Assembly (NCBI RefSeq): GCF_023703375.1
Contig: NZ_JAMQGO010000001.1
Location: 124,001 to 188,000, forward strand
Origin: Lutimaribacter degradans
Lineage (GTDB): Bacteria; Pseudomonadota; Alphaproteobacteria; Rhodobacterales; Rhodobacteraceae
DNA: 64,000 nt
Direction: 5' to 3'
A program made the translations under genes and the position numbers. Positions 55,783-64,000 of the stretch are shown piece after piece. Below the pieces are notes generated by a model. It was not told the DNA's origin, did not search any database, and saw nothing but the letters and a program-made list of their open reading frames with translations. Each line of letters starts with the position of its first letter. The first letter of the stretch is position 1.

Positions 55783-57114
55783 ATGATCGAACTCTATGAA
55801 ACCCAGCGGGCGATGCGCAACATGCGCAAGGCGGCAATGCAGCGCGGCGTTGTGGCGATCCTGGATGTGGGCAGTTCAAAGATTGCCTGTCTCGTGCTGC
55901 GCTTCGACGGGGCGGAGCGGCTGGATGTCGAGGGTATAGGCCCGATGGCGGGGCAGGCGGGCTTTCGCGTGATCGGCGCGGCCACCACCCGGTCGCGCGG
56001 GGTCAAGTTCGGCGAGATCCACGCGATGCAGGAAACTGAACGTGCGATCCGCACCGCGCTGCAGGCGGCACAGAAGATGGCCAACATGCGTGTCGATCAC
56101 GTGATTGCCAGTTTCTCGGGCGCGCAGCCACGCAGCTATGGCGTCGCCGGAGAGCTTGAGTTGCAGGGACATGTGGTGACCGAGCAGGATGTCAGCCGCG
56201 TGCTTTCGGCCTGTGACGTGCCCGATTTTGGCGAGGGGCGCGAGGTACTGCACGCGCAGCCGGTGAATTTCGCGCTCGACCACCGTTCGGGGCTGGGCGA
56301 TCCGCGCGGCCAGATGGGCCAGCGCCTGGCCTGTGACATGCACATGCTGACGGTCGAGGATACCGCGATCCAGAACCTTGCGCATTGCGTCAAGCGCTGC
56401 GACCTGGAGCTGGCGGGTATTGCCAGTTCGGCCTATGTCTCGGGCATCTCGGCGCTGGTCGAGGACGAACAGGAACTGGGTGCGGCCTGCATCGACATGG
56501 GCGGCGGGGCCACCGGCGTATCCATCTTCATGAAGAAGCACATGATCTACGCCGACACGGTGCGCATGGGCGGCGATCATGTGACCAGCGATATCTCGTT
56601 GGGTTTGTCGGTGCCCCCGCCCGTGGCCGAACGGATCAAGACGTTTTACGGCGGCGTCGTCGCCACCGGACGCGACGATAGCGAGATGATCGAGATACGC
56701 GGCGAAACCGGCGACTGGGAGCATGACCGCCGTTCGGTCAGCCGTGCCGAGCTGATCGGGATCATGCGACCGCGCGTCGAAGAGATTTTGGAAGAGGTGC
56801 GCGCGCGGCTCGATGCGGCCGGGTTCGAACACCTGCCAAGCCAGCAGATCGTGCTGACGGGTGGCGCAAGCCAGATTCCCGGCCTTGACGGTTTGGCCAG
56901 CCGCATCCTGGGCCAACAGGTGCGCCTGGGCCGACCCTTGCGTGTGCATGGCCTGCCGCAGGCCGCCACGGGCCCGGCCTTTGCCAGCGCGGTGGGGCTG
57001 TGCCTTTTTGCCGCCAACCCGCAAGACGAATGGTGGGATTTCGATCTGCCGGTCGATCGCTACCCGGCGCGCAGCCTGCGTCGCGCGGTGAAATGGTTCA
57101 AGGATAATTGGTGA
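55783..57114 (+). CDS. ftsA: Cell division protein FtsA
   Basis: An actin-like ATPase of 443 residues that anchors FtsZ to the membrane. VVAILDVGSSKIACLVLRF is the phosphate-1 motif, GAACIDMGGGATGVSIFMKKHMIYADTVRMGGDHVTSDI the phosphate-2 segment, IVLTGGASQIPGLDGLASRIL the adenosine motif, and the amphipathic C-terminal tail SLRRAVKWFKDNW inserts in the membrane. An N-terminal extension of about 20 residues precedes the core. Confidence 0.97.
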   Translation: MIELYETQRAMRNMRKAAMQRGVVAILDVGSSKIACLVLRFDGAERLDVEGIGPMAGQAGFRVIGAATTRSRGVKFGEIHAMQETERAIRTALQAAQKMANMRVDHVIASFSGAQPRSYGVAGELELQGHVVTEQDVSRVLSACDVPDFGEGREVLHAQPVNFALDHRSGLGDPRGQMGQRLACDMHMLTVEDTAIQNLAHCVKRCDLELAGIASSAYVSGISALVEDEQELGAACIDMGGGATGVSIFMKKHMIYADTVRMGGDHVTSDISLGLSVPPPVAERIKTFYGGVVATGRDDSEMIEIRGETGDWEHDRRSVSRAELIGIMRPRVEEILEEVRARLDAAGFEHLPSQQIVLTGGASQIPGLDGLASRILGQQVRLGRPLRVHGLPQAATGPAFASAVGLCLFAANPQDEWWDFDLPVDRYPARSLRRAVKWFKDNW

Positions 57115-57465
57115 GGATTTCCCCGTGACGCATCGGGCGTCGCGTGTTAACTTATCCACAAGTTGTCCACAGCGGCAACGTGCTGAAATCGGAGGGTCGA
57201 GCAGGCTTTCCACATGGGTGATGAAACGGGTCGTTCGCGCAGTGTGATTCTGGGCGCGCATTGTTGCGATATGTGTCGCGCAGGCCAGTTCCGCAAAATC
57301 TGGGCATTTCGGCGAAATCTCGCAAACAGACCCTGAAATCAGACCATATTTTGTAGGGAAATTGCGTTTTTTTCGTGACGATGCCTGGGTCTATCGGTAA
57401 GACTGGAGGGGAAAAGCGCAGAAAAATGCCCGGTCAGGCGGGCCAAAATCACAGGCGGATAAACC
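57115..57465. other. ftsA-ftsZ intergenic regulatory region
   Basis: Gene-free 351 bases between ftsA and ftsZ. Besides the two DnaA boxes (57152-57171) it has a partial third (CTTTCCACA at 57206-57214), one GATTC (GANTC) CcrM-type methylation site at 57246, and AT-rich stretches near 57340-57375 (CATATTTTGTAGGG, GCGTTTTTTT) suited to a promoter, with GACTGGAGGGG further on. No small gene is supported. The ftsZ promoter is probably here; its exact -10/-35 cannot be fixed. Confidence 0.6.
57152..57171 (+). promoter_or_regulatory. Two DnaA boxes upstream of ftsZ
   Basis: TTATCCACA (57152-57160) is a perfect consensus DnaA box; TTGTCCACA (57163-57171) differs in one position. Their starts are 11 bp apart, one helical turn, in the same orientation. 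DnaA activates ftsZ transcription in Caulobacter, so a similar link is plausible here. Confidence 0.7.
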
Positions 57466-59088
57466 ATGACATTGAACCTTTCGGTGCCCGGACATGACGA
57501 GCTGAAACCCCGCATCACCGTTTTCGGTGTGGGTGGGGCCGGTGGTAACGCGGTCAACAACATGATCGAAAAGCAGCTGACAGGCTGTGACTTCGTTGTG
57601 GCCAATACCGACGCGCAGGCGCTGCAACAAAGCCAGGCGGAAAATCGTATCCAGATGGGGGTCAAGGTGACCGAGGGTCTGGGGGCAGGCGCCAAGGCGA
57701 CAATCGGCGCCGCCGCGGCCGAGGAAAGCATCGAGCAGATCGTCGACCACCTGGCCGGCGCGCATATGTGCTTCATCACCGCCGGCATGGGCGGCGGCAC
57801 CGGCACCGGCGCCGCCCCGATCATCGCGCAGGCCGCGCGGGAGTTGGGCGTTCTGACCGTCGGCGTGGTGACCAAGCCTTTCCAGTTCGAAGGCGCCAAG
57901 CGGATGAAACAGGCCGAGGATGGCGTCGAGGCGCTGCAAAAGGTGGTCGATACGCTGATCATCATTCCCAACCAGAACCTGTTCCGGCTGGCCAACGAGA
58001 AGACGACCTTCACCGAGGCTTTCTCGATGGCCGACGATGTGCTCTACCAAGGCGTGAAGGGCGTGACCGACCTGATGGTCCGTCCGGGCCTGATCAACCT
58101 CGACTTTGCCGACGTGCGCGCCGTGATGGACGAGATGGGCAAGGCCATGATGGGCACCGGCGAGGCCGAGGGCGAAGATCGCGCGATCCAGGCCGCCGAA
58201 AAGGCCATAGCGAACCCGCTGCTGGACGAGATCAGCCTTAAGGGCGCCAAGGGCGTTCTGATCAACATCACCGGCGGGCACGACCTGACGCTGTTCGAAC
58301 TTGACGAGGCTGCCAACCGCATCCGCGAAGAGGTGGACCCGGATGCGAACATTATCGTGGGCAGCACGCTGGATACCGATCTGCAGGGCAACATGCGCGT
58401 GTCCGTGGTTGCCACCGGCATCGATGCAAGCGACATGAGCCACGAGATGCCCGTGCCGCGCCGTTCGATGGCTGCGCCGTTGAAGCCGACCGTGAGCGCC
58501 GAAGAGGCGCAGCCGGAACCCGCACCCGTGGAAGAGGCGCCGCAGGTTGCCGCGCAGTCCACCATCCCCGAACCGACCTTGTTCGAAGGGCTGGATGCGC
58601 AACGCGCCGCCGCCGAAGAACAGATGGAAGACATCTTCGAAGATGAGCCGGCTGCCCCCGCAGCGCAGGACGATCTGCCGCCGCCGGCCTATCGCCCGCA
58701 AGTGGCCGAGTTCCAGTCGCGTGCGATGGACGAGTACGAAGATGAAACCGAAAGCTTTGTCGCGCCCAAGGCGCCTGCACCGGGCACGCCCTCGCCCGAG
58801 GCACTGGCGCGTCTTCGCGCGGCAGCCGGGCGTACGCAGCCGCAACAGCAGCCCGACGAGCAGGAACAGCAACCGCGCGCGACCGAGGCCGACAAGCCGC
58901 GTTTCGGCATCAATTCGCTGATCAATCGCATGACGGGTCATGGCGAAGGCCAGCCGCAGCAAGCCCAACGCCAACAGCCGCCGGTGCGCAGCCAGCAGGC
59001 CGAGGCCCAGCCGCAGCACCGGTCCGAGCCCGATCCCGACCAGGAACGGATCGAGATTCCGGCGTTCCTGCGCCGCCAGGCGAACTGA
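57466..59088 (+). CDS. ftsZ: Cell division GTPase FtsZ
   Basis: The tubulin-like GTPase that forms the Z ring. The 540-residue protein has [18 protein letters not shown] near 17, the tubulin signature GGGTGTG at 109-115, and the T7 synergy loop [11 protein letters not shown]. Residues about 330-520 are a long acidic, Gln/Pro/Ala-rich linker (about 200 residues, several times the length in E. coli), as in other alphaproteobacteria, ending in the conserved FtsA/ZipA-binding peptide [12 protein letters not shown]. Terminated at 59111-59137. Confidence 0.98.
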   Translation: MTLNLSVPGHDELKPRITVFGVGGAGGNAVNNMIEKQLTGCDFVVANTDAQALQQSQAENRIQMGVKVTEGLGAGAKATIGAAAAEESIEQIVDHLAGAHMCFITAGMGGGTGTGAAPIIAQAARELGVLTVGVVTKPFQFEGAKRMKQAEDGVEALQKVVDTLIIIPNQNLFRLANEKTTFTEAFSMADDVLYQGVKGVTDLMVRPGLINLDFADVRAVMDEMGKAMMGTGEAEGEDRAIQAAEKAIANPLLDEISLKGAKGVLINITGGHDLTLFELDEAANRIREEVDPDANIIVGSTLDTDLQGNMRVSVVATGIDASDMSHEMPVPRRSMAAPLKPTVSAEEAQPEPAPVEEAPQVAAQSTIPEPTLFEGLDAQRAAAEEQMEDIFEDEPAAPAAQDDLPPPAYRPQVAEFQSRAMDEYEDETESFVAPKAPAPGTPSPEALARLRAAAGRTQPQQQPDEQEQQPRATEADKPRFGINSLINRMTGHGEGQPQQAQRQQPPVRSQQAEAQPQHRSEPDPDQERIEIPAFLRRQAN

Positions 59089-59110
59089 CGCCACGTCACG
59101 ATTGCAAGGA

Positions 59111-59137
59111 AAAGCCGCCCGCTGGGGCGGCTTTTTT
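59111..59137 (+). terminator. Intrinsic terminator after ftsZ
   Basis: A 10-bp stem AAAGCCGCCC/GGGCGGCTTT with loop GCTG is followed by a T run. It closes the mra/dcw transcript, so lpxC has its own promoter in the following 170 bases. Confidence 0.92.
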
Positions 59138-59305
59138 ATTTTTAAACATAGTGGGTTAAACGGGTTTTTTCGGGGCAGGGGCGAAACCCCGCCGATCCAT
59201 GGTCGTCATGTTTCAGACCGTTACAAAGATTGAGTTGAGCCCAAGGCGCCCAGACCATAGTTACCCAACAAGGCGGCTCCAAGGCCGCGTTGAATCGAGG
59301 GTATC

Positions 59306-60226
59306 GTGCAAGCAACATTGAACACAGCCGTGATCTTTTCCGGGGTTGGCCTGCATTCGGGCAAGCCTGCCCGCATGATCGTGCGCCCGGCGCCGGTGGA
59401 TCATGGAATCGTGTTCCGTCGCACCGATCTGCCCTTGGCGGACAATCGCGTTCCGGCGCGTTGGGATGCGGTAAACCAGTCGCCGCTCTGCACACTTCTG
59501 GAAAATGCCCAGGGCGTGACGGTTTCCACGGTCGAACACATCATGGCCGCGCTGGCCGGTTGCGGCGTGCATAACGCACTGATCGACATCGACGGACCCG
59601 AAGTGCCTATCCTCGATGGAAGCGCATCCCATTTCGTGTCCAAGATCCTGGCATGTGGTGTGTCGCAGCAGGCAAGCCCGGTACGCGCGATCGAGGTTCT
59701 CGAGCGGATCGAGGTGCGTCGGGGCGACGCGTGGGCACGGCTAGACCCTGCCGCCACGTTGACCATCGACTTTCACATTGATTTCACCGATCCTGCCATT
59801 GGCCGCCAGCACAAGGTGCTGAACATGTCCAACGGCAGCTTCGTGCGCGAACTGTGCGACAGCCGCACATTCTGCCGCAAAGCCGATGTCGATACGATGC
59901 GCGCCAATGGTCTTGCGCTTGGCGGCACCTTTGAAAACGCCGTTGTCGTCGATGGCGACCGCGTGCTCAGCCCCGGTGGCCTGCGCCACCGCGACGAGGC
60001 GGTGCGCCACAAGATGCTGGATGCCCTGGGCGACCTGTCACTGGCCGGTGCGCCACTTTTTGCCGCCTATACCGGGCACCGGGCAGGTCACGCGTTGACC
60101 AACGATTTGCTGCGCGCCCTGTTCGACCGCCCGCTGTCTTGGCGCTGGGTTACATGCGATGCAGCCATGTCGGCGCGGCTGCCCGGCGCGGGTGTGCATC
60201 CTGGCGAAATGCGCCACGTTGCCTGA
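59306..60226 (+). CDS. lpxC: UDP-3-O-acyl-N-acetylglucosamine deacetylase
   Basis: LpxC carries out the committed step of lipid A synthesis, a zinc-dependent deacetylation. The 306-residue protein has FSGVGLHSGKPARMI, the zinc ligand His in VSTVEHIMAALAG near 78, and the second pair in RHKMLDALGDLSL near 235-239. The hydrophobic-passage motif reads CDSRTFCRKADV rather than the usual ARTFGF, an unremarkable variant in the group. GTG start 59306 with GAGGG upstream. bamD follows at 60353. Confidence 0.96.
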   Translation: MQATLNTAVIFSGVGLHSGKPARMIVRPAPVDHGIVFRRTDLPLADNRVPARWDAVNQSPLCTLLENAQGVTVSTVEHIMAALAGCGVHNALIDIDGPEVPILDGSASHFVSKILACGVSQQASPVRAIEVLERIEVRRGDAWARLDPAATLTIDFHIDFTDPAIGRQHKVLNMSNGSFVRELCDSRTFCRKADVDTMRANGLALGGTFENAVVVDGDRVLSPGGLRHRDEAVRHKMLDALGDLSLAGAPLFAAYTGHRAGHALTNDLLRALFDRPLSWRWVTCDAAMSARLPGAGVHPGEMRHVA

Positions 60227-60352
60227 CCCCGGCTTGGCCCGGTTGCAGAATTTGCGTCTAAAGCGTTTTGCACCGAAATTTTCTGTGCTAGGACCGTCCT
60301 CAAGCGCCGGGTTCGCCCGGCGGCACGGGTCCTTGGAAGGAAGAGATCGAGC

Positions 60353-61201
60353 ATGACAGGCGTCAAACCGGCAGCACGAGGTTTAGGCATTGTTCTGTCC
60401 TTGGCCGTTCTGGCGGGATGCGGCGATGCCAATAGGGTTTCGAGGGGCGAAGTGCCCGTCGAGAACTACACGGCGCAGCAGATCTTCGAGCGCGGCGAAT
60501 ACGAGCTGGAGCGGCGGCGCGGAGGCGACGCGGCATTCTATTTTTCCGAGGTCGAGCGGCTTTACCCTTATTCAGACTGGGCCAAGCGGTCGCTTATCAT
60601 GCAGGCCTTTGCCTATCACCGCGACAAGGATTACGAGAACAGCCGGTCGGCCGCGCAGCGTTACATTGATTTCTACCCCACCGACGATGATGCGGCCTAT
60701 GCGCAATATCTTCTGGCGCTCAGCTATTATGACCAGATCGACGATGTCGGGCGCGACCAGGGGCTGACCTTCCAGGCCCTGCAGGCGCTGCGGACGGTTA
60801 TCGAACGCTACCCTGAAAGCGAATATGCCCGCTCGGCTGTGTTGAAATTCGACCTTGCCTTTGATCACCTGGCCGCCAAGGAGATGGAGATCGGGCGGTA
60901 CTACCTCAAGCGCGATCATTACGGCGCCGCCATCAACCGCTTCCGCGTGGTGGTCGAGGATTTCCAGACCACCAGCCATACCCCTGAAGCCTTGCACCGC
61001 CTGGTCGAGGCGTATCTGAGCCTGGGCCTGACGAACGAGGCGCAGACGGCGGGTGCGATCCTTGGCTACAATTTCCGGGGAACCGAATGGTATGAAGACA
61101 GCTACAAGCTGTTGACAGGGCGCGGGCTGGAACTGGAGGCCGCAGGTGACGGGTGGCTGGCGCAGGTCTATCGCCAGATGATCCAGGGCAAGTGGCTTTG
61201 A
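60353..61201 (+). CDS. bamD: Outer-membrane assembly lipoprotein BamD
   Basis: A 282-residue lipoprotein of the BAM complex that inserts beta-barrel proteins into the outer membrane. Lipobox LAGC with Cys at 23; then tetratricopeptide repeats: AQQIFERGEYELERR, AAFYFSEVERLYPYSDWAKRSLIMQAFAYH, the YIDFYPTDDDAAYAQYLLALSYYDQI block and AINRFRVVVEDFQTT. GGAAGG precedes the ATG. recN starts 36 bp downstream. Confidence 0.95.
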   Translation: MTGVKPAARGLGIVLSLAVLAGCGDANRVSRGEVPVENYTAQQIFERGEYELERRRGGDAAFYFSEVERLYPYSDWAKRSLIMQAFAYHRDKDYENSRSAAQRYIDFYPTDDDAAYAQYLLALSYYDQIDDVGRDQGLTFQALQALRTVIERYPESEYARSAVLKFDLAFDHLAAKEMEIGRYYLKRDHYGAAINRFRVVVEDFQTTSHTPEALHRLVEAYLSLGLTNEAQTAGAILGYNFRGTEWYEDSYKLLTGRGLELEAAGDGWLAQVYRQMIQGKWL

Positions 61202-61237
61202 AGGGGGCCGGGCGCCTGCCCGGCCGACGACACTCGC

Positions 61238-62890
61238 ATGCTGCGCGCACTTGAAATACGCGACATTCTGATCATCGACCGGCTGAACCTTGCGTTCCGG
61301 CCCGGTTTGAACGTGCTGACCGGCGAAACCGGGGCGGGCAAGTCGATCCTGCTGGATTCGCTTGGCTTCGTTCTGGGCTGGCGTGGCCGCGCCGAGCTGG
61401 TTCGCCAAGGCGCCCAGCAGGGCGAGGTGGTGGCCGAGTTCGACCTGTCCCCAGACCACCCGGCCCGGGCCGTGTTGGACGAGGCCGGGATTCCTGCCGA
61501 GGAAAACAGCCTGATCCTGCGTCGTGTGAACACCCGCGACGGGCGTAAGACTGCCTGGGTCAACGACCGGCGCTGTTCCGGCGAGGTGTTGCGGCGCTTG
61601 TCCGATACGCTGGTCGAACTGCACGGGCAGCATGATGATCGCGGCCTGCTGGATGCGCGTGGGCACAGGGCGCTTCTGGATAGCTACGGCGACCTGGGCG
61701 CGTTGTTGGCCGAAACCCGTGCGGCGTGGCGCACCCTGCGCGAGGCCCGCAAGGCCGAAGCAACGGCCCGTGCCGCGCTGGACGAGGTGCGCGCGGAGGA
61801 GGAATACCTGCGCCACGCGGTGGACGAGCTTGACAAGCTGGCGCCTGAACCTGGCGAAGAGGCCGAGCTTGATCGCCGCCGCCGCCTGATGCAGGGGGCC
61901 GCGAAGATCCGCGAAGATATCGCTCGCGCCCATGCCGTGCTGGGGCTGGAGGGCGCCGAGGGTGCCATGGGAGACGCGCTGCGCTGGATGGAAGGGGCGG
62001 CCGGACAGGCCGAGGGCACGCTTGATGCGCCCCTCGACGCGGTAGGGCGGGCCTTGGGCGACGTCGCCGATGCCGTGGCTGGCCTTGAGACGGCGCTGGA
62101 ACAACTGGCCTTCAATCCGCATGACTTGGAAGAGACCGAAGAGCGGCTTTTCGCCATTCGCGGCCTGGCCCGCAAACACGATGTGTTGCCCGATGACCTG
62201 GCCGAGTTTGCAGCGGGGCTGCGCGACCGGCTGTCTAGGCTTGACCAGGGTGACGCCGACCTGGCCGCGCTTCAAGCTGGCGTGGCCAAGGCCGAAACGG
62301 CTTACGACGCGGCCGCGCAGGCCCTGACAGATGCCCGCACCGATGCGGCCGCGCGCCTAGACCGGGCTGTGACAACCGAATTGGCCCCGCTGAAAATGGA
62401 GCGTGCGGTCTTTGCCACCCAGATCACGGCGGCCGACCCCGGGCCCGACGGGCGTGACAACGTGACCTTTACCGTGGCCACCAACCCCGGCGCCCCGGCG
62501 GGGCCTCTGGGCAAGATCGCGTCTGGCGGTGAACTCAGCCGGTTCATGCTGGCGCTCAAGGTCTGCCTTACGGCAGAGGACAGAGGCGTGACGATGATTT
62601 TCGACGAGATCGACCGCGGCGTGGGGGGCGCCACGGCCGACGCGGTGGGGCGCAGGCTGTCGGCGCTGGCCGATGGTGGGCAGGTTCTGGTGGTCACCCA
62701 TTCGCCACAGGTTGCGGCCCTTGGTGCGCATCATTGGCGGGTGGAAAAACATGTCGTGGACGATATGACGCTTTCGACCGTGGTGCCCCTGGCCGAAACA
62801 GCGCGCATCGACGAGATCGCCCGCATGGTATCGGGCGATACCGTCACCGACGAGGCCCGCGCCGCAGCGCGGGCATTGCTTGCGGGCTAG
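61238..62890 (+). CDS. recN: DNA repair protein RecN
   Basis: An SMC-like ATPase of 550 residues used in double-strand break repair. The Walker A LTGETGAGKSILLDSL is at 28-43, the LVELHGQHDDRGLL hinge segment near 127-140, a long coiled-coil region at about 160-380 (LREARKAEATARAALDEVRAEEEYLRHAVDELDKL), the signature IASGGELSRFMLALK and Walker B TMIFDEIDRGVGGATADAVG. No LexA box was seen before it. The usual neighbour ligA is not in the window. Confidence 0.96.
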   Translation: MLRALEIRDILIIDRLNLAFRPGLNVLTGETGAGKSILLDSLGFVLGWRGRAELVRQGAQQGEVVAEFDLSPDHPARAVLDEAGIPAEENSLILRRVNTRDGRKTAWVNDRRCSGEVLRRLSDTLVELHGQHDDRGLLDARGHRALLDSYGDLGALLAETRAAWRTLREARKAEATARAALDEVRAEEEYLRHAVDELDKLAPEPGEEAELDRRRRLMQGAAKIREDIARAHAVLGLEGAEGAMGDALRWMEGAAGQAEGTLDAPLDAVGRALGDVADAVAGLETALEQLAFNPHDLEETEERLFAIRGLARKHDVLPDDLAEFAAGLRDRLSRLDQGDADLAALQAGVAKAETAYDAAAQALTDARTDAAARLDRAVTTELAPLKMERAVFATQITAADPGPDGRDNVTFTVATNPGAPAGPLGKIASGGELSRFMLALKVCLTAEDRGVTMIFDEIDRGVGGATADAVGRRLSALADGGQVLVVTHSPQVAALGAHHWRVEKHVVDDMTLSTVVPLAETARIDEIARMVSGDTVTDEARAAARALLAG

Positions 62891-62916
62891 GGCGAAGATC
62901 CTTCAAGGAATGATTT

Positions 62917-62945
62917 TTGCCGCGTTCTCGGGGAGAACGCGGCAA
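62917..62945. other. Hairpin downstream of recN
   Basis: A perfect 13-bp stem TTGCCGCGTTCTC/GAGAACGCGGCAA with a 3-base loop, 27 bases past the recN stop. T residues precede rather than follow it on the plus strand, so it is not a standard terminator; it may stabilise the recN mRNA end. Confidence 0.5.
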
Positions 62946-63088
62946 GCGCGGAAACGCGTATCGCCCCCGGCGTCGAGCCGTGGACAAGCGGGTGCAAGCG
63001 AGCCTTGCGACCACGTGATCCAGGCCGTGGCTTCGACATTCCGCGCTGTAACAGTGGCTTGCAGGGGCATGGAGTGTCGCTGTCCGCG

Positions 63089-63526
63089 CTACGGCGCACG
63101 GTCGAGTTTCGTGCTGAGATGTATCAGCGATTCCGAACTGCGCACGCCGCGCGCCTCGCCGATGCGGTCCAGCGTGTCGTCCAGCACCTCGGTGCTGTCG
63201 GCGCTCAGTTGCACGATCAGGTCAAAGCGACCGCTGGTGGTGTGCACACATTCCACTTGAGGCAGGGATTTGAGCCGCGCCAGAACAGCGGGGCCGCTGC
63301 GTGGCTCAATCTGCAACAGGGCCGTGGCGCGCAGCCGCGTTGGCGCGCCTTGGCCCATTTGCACGCGATAGCCCTGGATCACGCCTTGCGTTTCCATTCG
63401 GTCCAACCGGGCCTGCACCGTGGTACGTGCCAGGCCCAGGCGCTTTGCCATCGTGGTGACAGGCGTGCGGGCGTTTTCGCCGAGAAGGGCCAGGATCGCG
63501 CGGTCGGTTTCGTCAATCTGTGTCAT
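63089..63526 (-). CDS. Lrp/AsnC-family transcriptional regulator
   Basis: A 145-residue regulator: N-terminal helix-turn-helix (DRAILALLGENARTPVTTMAKRLGLARTTVQARLDRMETQGVIQGYRV) and a C-terminal RAM ligand domain (TALLQIEPRSGPAVLARLKSLPQVECVHTTSGRFDLIVQLSADSTE). Lrp-type proteins respond to amino acids. It is divergent from the PLP-decarboxylase gene with about 100 bp between them, the typical layout of an Lrp regulator and its target; regulation by an amino acid such as ornithine or lysine is inference. Confidence 0.9.
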   Translation of the reverse strand: MTQIDETDRAILALLGENARTPVTTMAKRLGLARTTVQARLDRMETQGVIQGYRVQMGQGAPTRLRATALLQIEPRSGPAVLARLKSLPQVECVHTTSGRFDLIVQLSADSTEVLDDTLDRIGEARGVRSSESLIHLSTKLDRAP

Positions 63527-63632
63527 TAGCTGGCATTATGCCGAATAATCATGGCAATTCCAGCGTTGTGACGCATGATTCCGACGTGCTCGCCCCGCAC
63601 ACTTGCTGAAACAAATGGCAACGAGGCGCGCG

Positions 63633-64000
63633 ATGCAGGACTTGACCCCTTTCCCCGACCCCGAAACCTGGTTGCGGCGTCACCAGCCCGACGCGCCGGT
63701 GATGTTCTTTGCGCCGCGTATTTTGCGCGACACCGCGCGGCGGTTCCAGAGCGGGTTTCCCGGGTTGGTGACCTATGCCGTCAAGGCCAATCCGCGCGAC
63801 GAGGTGCTTGAAAACCTTTGTTCCGCCGGGCTGGGCGCGTTCGACGTCGCCTCACCCGCCGAAATGGCCGCCGTGCGCGCGGTGTGTCCGGATGCCGTCT
63901 TGCATTACAACAACCCCGTGCGCAGCCCCGCCGAGGTGGCGGTGGCGTGGGATATGGGCGTGGCATCGTGCTCGGTGGATTCGCTTGAAGAGATGGACAA
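63633..64000 (+). CDS. PLP-dependent ornithine/diaminopimelate-type decarboxylase (N-terminal part)
   Basis: The reading frame runs off the right edge after 122 residues. MQDLTPFPDPETWLRR opens it; LVTYAVKANPRDEVLENL contains the PLP-binding Lys at residue 51 of the fold III (alanine-racemase-like barrel) decarboxylases, followed by GAFDVASPAEMAAVRA and LHYNNPVRSPAEVAVA, strongly resembling ornithine/lysine decarboxylases that supply putrescine or cadaverine. ATG at 63633 has GAGG 6 bases upstream; ATG at 63615 is an alternative. Divergent from the Lrp gene. Confidence 0.9.
   Translation, partial: MQDLTPFPDPETWLRRHQPDAPVMFFAPRILRDTARRFQSGFPGLVTYAVKANPRDEVLENLCSAGLGAFDVASPAEMAAVRAVCPDAVLHYNNPVRSPAEVAVAWDMGVASCSVDSLEEMD

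Noticed and set aside
57391..59094. Long open frame opposite ftsZ
   Set aside because: Antisense shadow, His- and Gly-rich as expected of complement frames, no conserved motif.
62917..62945. Perfect 13-bp hairpin as terminator of recN
   Set aside because: No U tract after the stem on either strand; recorded only as a hairpin.

Overview
The window looks like the chromosome of an alphaproteobacterium of the Rhodobacterales (Roseobacter/Rhodobacter group). The grounds are: high-GC coding sequence; several small families typical of that order (DUF2927, DUF2484, a DUF1127 protein followed by CUCCUCCCU-loop small RNAs); an mra/dcw cell-wall cluster that starts at mraZ behind an attenuator-like leader and runs on into lpxC, bamD and recN; and an alphaproteobacterial LexA box (GAAC-N7-GAAC) in front of a UvrD-type helicase. 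The species cannot be read from the sequence. No prophage, insertion sequence, CRISPR array or plasmid function was seen.

Left part (1-32350), core metabolism and housekeeping. Minus-strand genes give a DUF2927 secreted protein (cut by the window edge), mtnP and a flavin reductase. Plus-strand GNAT and EcsC genes follow. Then come ptsP (nitrogen-PTS enzyme I), lysC, a Kef-type antiporter and a large membrane protein with a PilM/GspL-like start and a PilP/GspC-like end. Next are a SIMPL protein, metY, a glycosyltransferase-like protein, an unusual tRNA-Tyr, rlmB, a small zinc-finger protein and a CoA-binding protein behind a structured leader. The histidine genes hisB, hisH, hisA, hisF and hisE all lie on the minus strand, but plus-strand genes (DUF302, two DUF2147, VOC) are interleaved with them. 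Two tRNA-Gly genes, pyc, an FMN-dependent 2-hydroxy-acid dehydrogenase, the helicase and mtfA complete this part.

Middle (32400-34950), regulatory RNA. On the minus strand a 71-residue DUF1127 protein is followed by three tandem small RNAs. Each has two hairpins whose loops carry CUCCUCCCU, a mimic of the 16S anti-Shine-Dalgarno end. This matches the CcaF1/CcsR ('cuckoo RNA') stress system of Rhodobacter. After apbC/mrp, a 670-base stretch before mraZ holds clusters of TGGGA/TCCCA boxes with 10-bp spacing (likely MraZ operators) and a strong intrinsic terminator 48 bases before mraZ. This arrangement is that of the UpsM RNA made from the mraZ leader in Rhodobacter.

Right part (34948-62890), the division and cell-wall cluster: mraZ-rsmH-ftsL-ftsI-murE-murF-mraY-[F420-hydrogenase-beta-like protein]-murD-[flavoprotein, minus strand]-ftsW-murG-murC-[small membrane protein, amino-acid permease, two DUF2484]-murB-ddl-ftsQ-ftsA-ftsZ-(terminator)-lpxC-bamD-recN. 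Together these make UDP-MurNAc-pentapeptide and lipid II, flip and polymerise septal peptidoglycan, and build the Z ring; lpxC and bamD tie this to outer-membrane assembly. DnaA boxes lie between ftsA and ftsZ. The window ends with an Lrp-type regulator divergent from a PLP-dependent ornithine/diaminopimelate-type decarboxylase that runs off the edge.
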